DNA from: Zeugodacus cucurbitae
Lineage: Eukaryota; Arthropoda; Insecta; Diptera; Tephritidae
Length of the DNA: 64,000 nt
Direction of reading: 5' to 3'
NCBI RefSeq assembly: GCF_028554725.1
Contig: NC_071670.1
Location: 37,070,001-37,134,000, forward strand
Below the pieces are notes generated by a model. The model did no database searches. It saw nothing but the letters and a program-made list of their open reading frames with translations, and was not told the origin of the DNA. The translations under genes and the position numbers were made by a program. Position 1 is the stretch's first letter, and the number at the start of each line of letters is the position of its first letter. Below, piece by piece: positions 61,401 through 64,000 of this stretch.

Positions 61401-63341
61401 GTATTTTCGCGCTCTTGGCGGCTCACTAACAATATTATTTATGTATGTATGTATGGATTTCCTTTCCCACCCACCCAAATAATTTGGAAACCTCTAAATA
61501 ACAAAATATGCCGCTTTGGCATCATACCGCACAGTGGTGTAGAACCTAGTAAATTGGCAACAAAAATTGTTTTCTCGAATTGAAAACTTATTTCCAATAA
61601 ATGACTTGAAATAGACTATTTAGAATGTGGTTAATAGAAAGTGAACCACAGATATGGATTTAGCGCCACGGAAAGTCATTTGGTGATACCCCCGCGGGGT
61701 GAACAGCAAATCTCTTATGCGCTCGTAAATGCGTGTTCATGTAAGTACACATATTGAATATCTATCTCTGGATTCATTTTCTCATTTTTATTTAATCAGT
61801 CGAAACCGCTGGAGCGTGTGTGATTCTAAGAAGACAATCATGGTCAGTCGAAAACCGCATAAAAACTTACTTGAAACGCCATAAACCAAATGACTGATAA
61901 ATGTACATTGTGTATGTGTTCCCTTACATAAAGACTCCGAATAATCTGAATGACTTTCATTCGGGCAGCTCAAATCAAAGTTGAAATTCATAGAAGTTGA
62001 TGCGTCCAACTGCCCGCAGTGGTATGAACTAGTTATTAACTACTTTACAACTAGTATGCACCGATACTCCAATTAGTCAGCGGTTATCTGTTTATATATA
62101 TATGTATATGACAGGTCATCTTCTTGATGAAAAGAGCAATCTCATTCATTAGATTCTCATTTTTGGTACGGAAATCTCACAGTGAATCAAAGAACACGTC
62201 GCCACCGAATAGTGTGACTCTGCTCTCGAGATGACCGCCGGTTTTTGATGAGCCATTCACAGATGCCACAAAAACGCCGACCACTGCGGATGACTTAACA
62301 AAAGTCCACGATATCATATTGGTAGACGCTTGGTGGTAGAAGGTGTGTGAATAGGCAGCTCAAAAGACCGATTTTACTTGTCCGAACAACAAACACAACC
62401 GTGAGACCACTTCAGAGAAGTTTTCGACTCTGTTTTAGAGTAATCCGACAAAGTTTCTGCGATCGTTTAGAGATCAAAGAATAGACGAAACTGTGGTTTT
62501 CATCCGTCGAAATTGCTCTGAAGAAGACAAAAATTGTTCTTACAGTGTTCTATGGTACGTAATCTTATATTATTTACTTCGTCTGGATATATTAAAAGTA
62601 AATTGCATTAAAATAAATATCAGATTGTTAATTGCTATCAATATTGTATTGGAACATATCGTTTGGGAATGCTATTTTTAAAATCCTGAATCAGTATGGA
62701 GATCTCAATCTAAAACATTTTTCAACGAGTATAATTTATTTCCTTTCTACACTCATACACTTTGTGGCTATAAAAAATAAAAATACCCAACAATTCAAGA
62801 ATATTTTTGCGGCTTCGCCACGCGCTACCCGTGAAATTGAAATACACACACACGCACACGTCGCGGTGTGTATGCGTGTAGTATTTATATGAGTATAGAT
62901 TTAAGGTCATGGAAACATAGTAGTGCGATGAAAGAATGTGTTGCCAATGTATTTTTAGACTTTGATAAAATAAAATGATTAAATTTGAAGCACAAAGAGC
63001 TGATGAAATCAAAACGAATGTATGTATGTGTGCGTAATATATTTTGTGTATAATCCATTTTTTGTAAACATACATATACATGTATTCGATTAAGTGGTGG
63101 TAATGTTGTAGGTTTATGTTATTCATATATATTTTTTAAAAATTCTATAATTAATTCAAAATACAAAATATAAAATATATATAAATCATTTTAAAATCTT
63201 TTATTTTTCATAATTAATTTATTTGCATGTTAGCTGAAAAAGAAGCAGGAATTACAGAAACAAATGCTTCTCCATACATTTCATGAACAGACGAAGGAGC
63301 TGGAATTGCGACACAAAATGCAGTTGGAGCAAAAGTACCAG
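37472..63341 (+). CDS. HDAC4: Class IIa histone deacetylase HDAC4, N-terminal exons (gene runs off the right edge)
   Basis: Coding exons in the window are 37472-37505 (MTSPEDRITNH, ends after the first base of a codon), 54770-54885 (DIAREAGNDEHLHITSGTIS, then LEYKPMQPNATDLDQQILE) and 63234-63341 (LKKKQELQKQMLLHTFHEQT, then a Lys/Glu/Gln-rich helix ending QLEQKYQ). Phases fit exactly: G|AT makes Asp, and the next junction is between codons. Donors are GTGAGT, GTGTGT and GTGAGT. The third exon is the start of the Gln-rich coiled coil that precedes the MEF2-binding region in class IIa HDACs; the catalytic domain must lie beyond 64000. HDAC4 is a signal-regulated nuclear/cytoplasmic corepressor. 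The introns are 17.3 and 8.3 kb. An acceptor at 37459-37461, ahead of the ATG, shows that untranslated exons lie upstream. Confidence is high for the gene and moderate that no cassette exon is missed. Confidence 0.88.
37563..38909 (+). mobile_element. DINE-1/mini-me-like Helentron, copy B (HDAC4 intron)
   Basis: Same ends as copy A: TATACTCTCGCAA at the left, TTGCGAGAGTATA plus hairpin tail at the right. The (TA)n, CAAAGTGATCAGGGTGAAG core and (GTCY)n at 37707-37730 are in order. It is longer than copy A, with a 3' interior (38480-38860) that copy A lacks but the truncated copy E shares. It lies just inside the first long HDAC4 intron. Confidence 0.85.
38960..39075. repeat. Dispersed repeat with (TTG)n end, copy 1
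   Basis: GTTGTTGTTGCAGCGGCATAAAACATT, then CCCAAATAATTTTGAGGAAT and TGTCGATTTGACAATC. A second copy lies at 42447-42560 (CAGCATAAAACATTCCCCAA, CAGAGGAATGCTGTCGATTT). Family unknown to me; it could be the antisense 3' end of a LINE. Confidence 0.6.
39068..39210 (+). mobile_element. LINE fragment, C-terminal zinc-knuckle end
   Basis: Translates to SKLRVVVGIYTSHCKLRKHL, YNLGLVSSQTCRFCDMED, ETRIYLLL, then stops. The GH/SHC.LR.HL...CR.C..EDET pattern is typical of the C-terminus of I/Jockey-type LINE reverse transcriptases. Truncated on both sides. Confidence 0.7.
39222..39800 (+). mobile_element. Jockey-like LINE 3' end with one in-frame stop
   Basis: One frame runs from 39222 to the TAG at 39738-39740, interrupted only by a TAG at 39525-39527. 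Blocks: IELPRETRVTLAQLR, stop, GYCSRHNSYLSRLDP, NICPVCKESPHDTNHLFVCP (a CCHC-type knuckle), TARFLGLPLDDFDDN. These match C-termini of LINEs common in tephritids and drosophilids. An (AAC)n tract follows at about 39776-39795, like a LINE tail. The 5' part of the element is missing. Confidence 0.75.
39840..41409 (+). other. HDAC4 intron 1 sequence, nothing coding
   Basis: AT-rich intronic DNA with ATGTATGTATGTATG microsatellite runs at about 40933-40965. No exon or transposon recognised. Confidence 0.4.
41410..42130 (-). mobile_element. RTE-type LINE, 5' endonuclease region, decayed
   Basis: On the minus strand, with frameshifts, the translation gives WNVRTLNWEDASAQL, GRGKDERRWVTSI, then in another frame SSHIKKRKFGMGFTVGGRLR and RVLAFTPVDE, then NNVTKDTF. 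This is the N-terminal apurinic endonuclease domain of the same RTE-like LINE family whose 3' half is at 55117-56035. Stops and frame changes show it is dead. The farther 5' piece (41870-42075) is the one also found at 15450-15620. Confidence 0.75.
42447..42560. repeat. Dispersed repeat with (TTG)n end, copy 2
   Basis: Second copy of the repeat at 38960-39075. Shared: TTTTTGCAGCATAAAACATT, CCCCAAATAATTCAGAGGAA, CTGTCGATTTGACCATCC. Orientation is the same. Confidence 0.6.
42561..44997 (+). other. HDAC4 intron 1 sequence with (TG)n tract
   Basis: Intronic DNA. A (TG)n microsatellite occupies about 43379-43402. Between 43290 and 43470 base composition is less AT-rich than around it. No coding exon recognised. 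Confidence 0.45.
43379..43402 (+). repeat. (TG)n microsatellite
   Basis: About twelve uninterrupted TG units within the first long HDAC4 intron. Confidence 0.9.
44998..45937 (+). mobile_element. DINE-1-like Helentron, copy C, 5' deleted
   Basis: Starts TATACTCTCGCAAGATG and ends with TTGCGAGAGTGTAAAATATT, hairpin-like CGGTTATACCCG and CTCACTTGTT. The (TA)n, core and (GTCY)n part is missing through an internal deletion just after the left end. The rest follows copies A and B. It lies 450 bases from copy D in the opposite orientation. Confidence 0.8.
46387..47283 (-). mobile_element. DINE-1-like Helentron, copy D, reverse orientation
   Basis: Reads ACAAGTAAGGAAGGGCTCAG at the left (complement of the tail) and TTGTTGCGAGAGTATAAA at the right. 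Contains the complement of the (GTCY)n tract at about 47111-47131. It is shorter than copy A, and its interior is close to copy A (near-identical segments around GTGGGCGTGGCAGTGGTCCG). Confidence 0.85.
47284..49400 (+). other. HDAC4 intron 1, including a possible internal promoter
   Basis: Contains (AC)n and (TA)n runs at about 47800-47850. A stretch at 47870-48030 is markedly less AT-rich (CGAGCGCGTCGAGCGAACTG, CTCGCGCTCGGAACAGTAG, ATTTAGTTGGCGGCCAAG) and is followed by purine-rich 5' UTR-like sequence. This could be an alternative HDAC4 start. No coding exon seen. Confidence 0.4.
49410..49535 (+). mobile_element. Mariner transposase C-terminal remnant
   Basis: Translates to AIPKIEFQKCFDDWKKRW then YKCIISNRD. 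The motif [A/K].PK.EFQKCFEDW..RW.KCI is typical of the C-terminus of mariner (SETMAR-like) transposases. Only about 35 residues remain, and no inverted repeats were found. Confidence 0.55.
50045..50521 (+). mobile_element. Pogo/Tigger-like element, internally deleted (477 bp)
   Basis: Inverted ends CAGTGGAACTTC...AACTCGAA at the left and TTCGAG...GAAGTTCCACTG at the right, each next to TA. Sequences of the CAGTGGAAC.TC..TAA.TCGAA type are typical pogo/Tigger termini. The interior at about 50265-50345 translates to DCINHVTKGWDTDVKSQTIA then NWKK, resembling the end of a pogo DDE transposase (AW..V...TI.NCW). The rest of the gene is lost. Confidence 0.75.
50522..53024 (+). other. HDAC4 intron 1, nothing coding
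   Basis: AT-rich intronic DNA with a (TG)n run at about 51223-51240. No exon or element recognised. Confidence 0.4.
53025..53310 (+). mobile_element. Mariner transposase fragment, frameshifted
   Basis: Translates to GLMVTKVLLIFWSDWQRVFY, YQLFPFVQILNSDLYCHQL, NRLNELIVQK, then stops and frame changes. The pattern .W.DW.G..YYELLP.NQTLNSD.YC.QL is the central part of mariner (SETMAR-like) transposases. Later sequence still recalls the RPHTS segment in another frame. Dead. Confidence 0.75.
53846..53890 (+). mobile_element. RTE LINE 3' tail only
   Basis: CTATAACTGCGTAAGCGG then TTTCTACGCCAGTTAAGAAG matches the 3' end of the RTE fragment at 55990-56035. An extreme 5' truncation of about 45 bases. 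Confidence 0.65.
54677..54694 (+). repeat. (TTG)n microsatellite
   Basis: Short (TTG)n run about 75 bases upstream of the second HDAC4 coding exon. Confidence 0.8.
55117..56035 (+). mobile_element. RTE-type LINE, 3' half of reverse transcriptase, 5' truncated
   Basis: Frameshifted translation gives YADDIDIIGNNTRAVSSAF (the catalytic YADD box at about 55292-55318), MGLVVNEDKTKYLMSSNKQS, FVYLGTSINSNNNVSLEIQR, an open stretch from 55560 (KSKVLSRRTKIKLYKSLIIP, VLMYGAEAWTMTTSD, GVFERKVLRNIYGPLNIGNG, QRWLGHVVRIDESAPALKVF), then after a frameshift ITNWRQTARRRDAWRAVVDS, AIPA and stop TAA at 56003-56005. The 3' end is CGTAAGCG...AAGAAGAAGAAG. The remaining frames are fairly well kept, so the insertion is not very old. 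It sits in the second long HDAC4 intron. Confidence 0.88.
56036..58119 (+). other. HDAC4 intron 2, with a possible cryptic exon region
   Basis: Mostly AT-rich intron. Between 56600 and 57060 base composition rises and frames open: one reads SAPAPASAPVPTINSIQHRQ (about 56670-56730), another ends GARSEQAATLLLPGEQTGEY before a strong GTAAGT at about 57052. Neither matches the phase needed to join the flanking HDAC4 coding exons directly. The rest holds nothing recognised. Confidence 0.35.
58139..58788 (+). mobile_element. DINE-1-like Helentron, copy E, 5' truncated
   Basis: Starts in the (GTCY)n tract (CCGTCCGTCCGTCTGTCCGT) and ends with ATTGCGAGAGTATAAAATAT, hairpin CGGTTACACCCGAAC and CCTTACTTGTT. 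The left end with TATACTCTCGC is missing. Its 3' interior matches copy B. Confidence 0.8.
58789..60442 (+). other. HDAC4 intron 2, nothing recognised
   Basis: AT-rich intron, with ATATAT/ACATATAT runs at about 59940-60020. No exon or element identified. Confidence 0.4.
60443..60898. mobile_element. TTAA-flanked MITE (piggyBac-like)
   Basis: Flanked by TTAA at 60439-60442 and 60899-60902. The ends are inverted: GGGGTTACATGGGTTT at the left and the complement, AAGCCCATGTAACTAT, at the right. A second inverted pair lies inside (GCTCGTGCTT near 60726, AAGCACGAG near 60853). No transposase frame. TTAA target plus short inverted ends is the piggyBac signature. Confidence 0.7.
60903..62239 (+). other. 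HDAC4 intron 2, nothing recognised
   Basis: Intronic sequence; no exon seen. A less AT-rich patch at 61660-61720 (GTGATACCCCCGCGGGGTGA contains an 8-bp palindrome CCCGCGGG) is unexplained. Confidence 0.35.
62240..62390 (+). mobile_element. Possible mariner N-terminal remnant
   Basis: Translates to FDEPFTDATKTPTTADDLTK then VHDIILVDAW. This recalls the linker of mariner transposases, where DEPR.GRP.T..T.D.V..VH.IIL.DRR is usual. Heavily decayed; no ends found. Confidence 0.4.
62391..63233 (+). other. HDAC4 intron 2, right end
   Basis: AT-rich intron leading to the acceptor TAG at 63231-63233. It contains an (AC)n-rich run at about 62843-62860. Confidence 0.5.
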
Positions 63342-64000
63342 GTGAGTTACTACCCGAACATATACATATCCATATAAACGAACGTATACATATGCATATA
63401 AATACATATCGTTTATTTCAACTTTTTTAACTTTCATTGGTAACCATTTTTGCTACGCCCTTAAAACATTTTCCTATGCATAGCGCCTAAAAGTAGGCTT
63501 GGTTGACGTCAAGCGTCAATAATCTTGATTGATTGTGTATTATTCTCTAATATTAATGTTATCAAATCTTAACTTCGTATGAGTAGTAAGTTATTGATAC
63601 TCGTAGAACTGAATTGTCTATTTCAATTTATCATTTTTTTCGGTAAAAATTTTAGTGCTTTATATCATTTTACGGTAGAGTTAAATCTTTTTTCGTTAAA
63701 TCAGAGCAAATTGATGAAGTGTTTTCCCCCACAGTTCTTCAAAAATTCCAAACAAAATCAAATTTCAACTGAAACCAAGAATTTGGAACGAATTTTATAT
63801 GATTATTTTTTATTTCTTGTGTTACAGTTCATTCGTAATTTAAGGAATTGAAATGAAATTGTTACATAAAAAATAATAATTAAATCGGCGGCAAAGACTG
63901 TACTTCATTGATTTTCCTACATTCAACCAACAATTTTCTTACGAATATACTTCAATACTGTTGAATCACTTCGCAGAGTTAATTCCACCATCTTTTGAAA
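63342..64000 (+). other. Start of HDAC4 intron 3, cut by window edge
   Basis: Follows the donor GTGAGT at 63342. No further HDAC4 exon was recognised before the window ends. Confidence 0.6.

Noticed and set aside
61788..62009. Minus-strand 73-residue frame starting MDASTSMNFNFDLSCPNESH
   Set aside because: Composition is more protein-like than most, but there is no domain, splice context or second supporting signal.
62722..63126. Minus-strand 134-residue frame in HDAC4 intron 2
   Set aside because: Tyr/His/Thr-rich product of (TG)n and ATGTAT-type repeats.

Overview
The window is a piece of a higher-fly (brachyceran dipteran) nuclear chromosome. A tephritid fruit fly is most likely, but this is inferred: protein sequences sit close to Drosophila yet are clearly not Drosophila, the non-coding DNA is very AT-rich, small introns are typical of insects, and the repeats (DINE-1/mini-me-like Helentrons with (TA)n and (GTCY)n tracts, RTE and Jockey-like LINE pieces, mariner, pogo and TTAA-flanked elements) fit that group. 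All recognised genes are spliced except two intronless HMG-box genes. Exon ends below were placed by hand from GT/AG sites plus unbroken reading frame.

Layout. 1-5914: 3' half of the dynein intermediate chain gene sw (+), with upstream exons off the left edge. 6941-7831: decayed Tc1/mariner copy. 8940-20103: three tandem complete annexin B10 genes (+), with repeats in and between them. 20388-29228: a compact cluster of TIPRL/TIP41 (-), a CUSTOS-like gene (+), the SAGA subunit Spt7 (-), two tandem HMG-box genes resembling fly sperm-chromatin proteins (+), a dead copy of Spt7 exon 1 with its promoter, and a RNF121-type RING ligase (+). 30119-31807: mitochondrial carrier Ucp4A (-). 33884-34970: ILRUN/C6orf106 homologue (-). 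From about 35.6 kb to the right edge: the 5' part of the class IIa histone deacetylase HDAC4 (+). Only three of its coding exons are in the window (37472, 54770 and 63234), separated by introns of 17.3 and 8.3 kb that hold most of the transposon debris.

Gene neighbours make several divergent pairs (TIPRL/CUSTOS-like, ILRUN/HDAC4) and convergent pairs (third annexin/TIPRL, CUSTOS-like/Spt7, RNF121/Ucp4A). There is no operon logic and no sign of one multi-gene system. The most distinctive local biology is gene duplication: a mosaic annexin B10 triplet, a tandem pair of probable male-germline chromatin genes, and a partial Spt7 duplication next to the RNF121 start. No tRNA, rRNA, CRISPR array or intact autonomous transposon was found.
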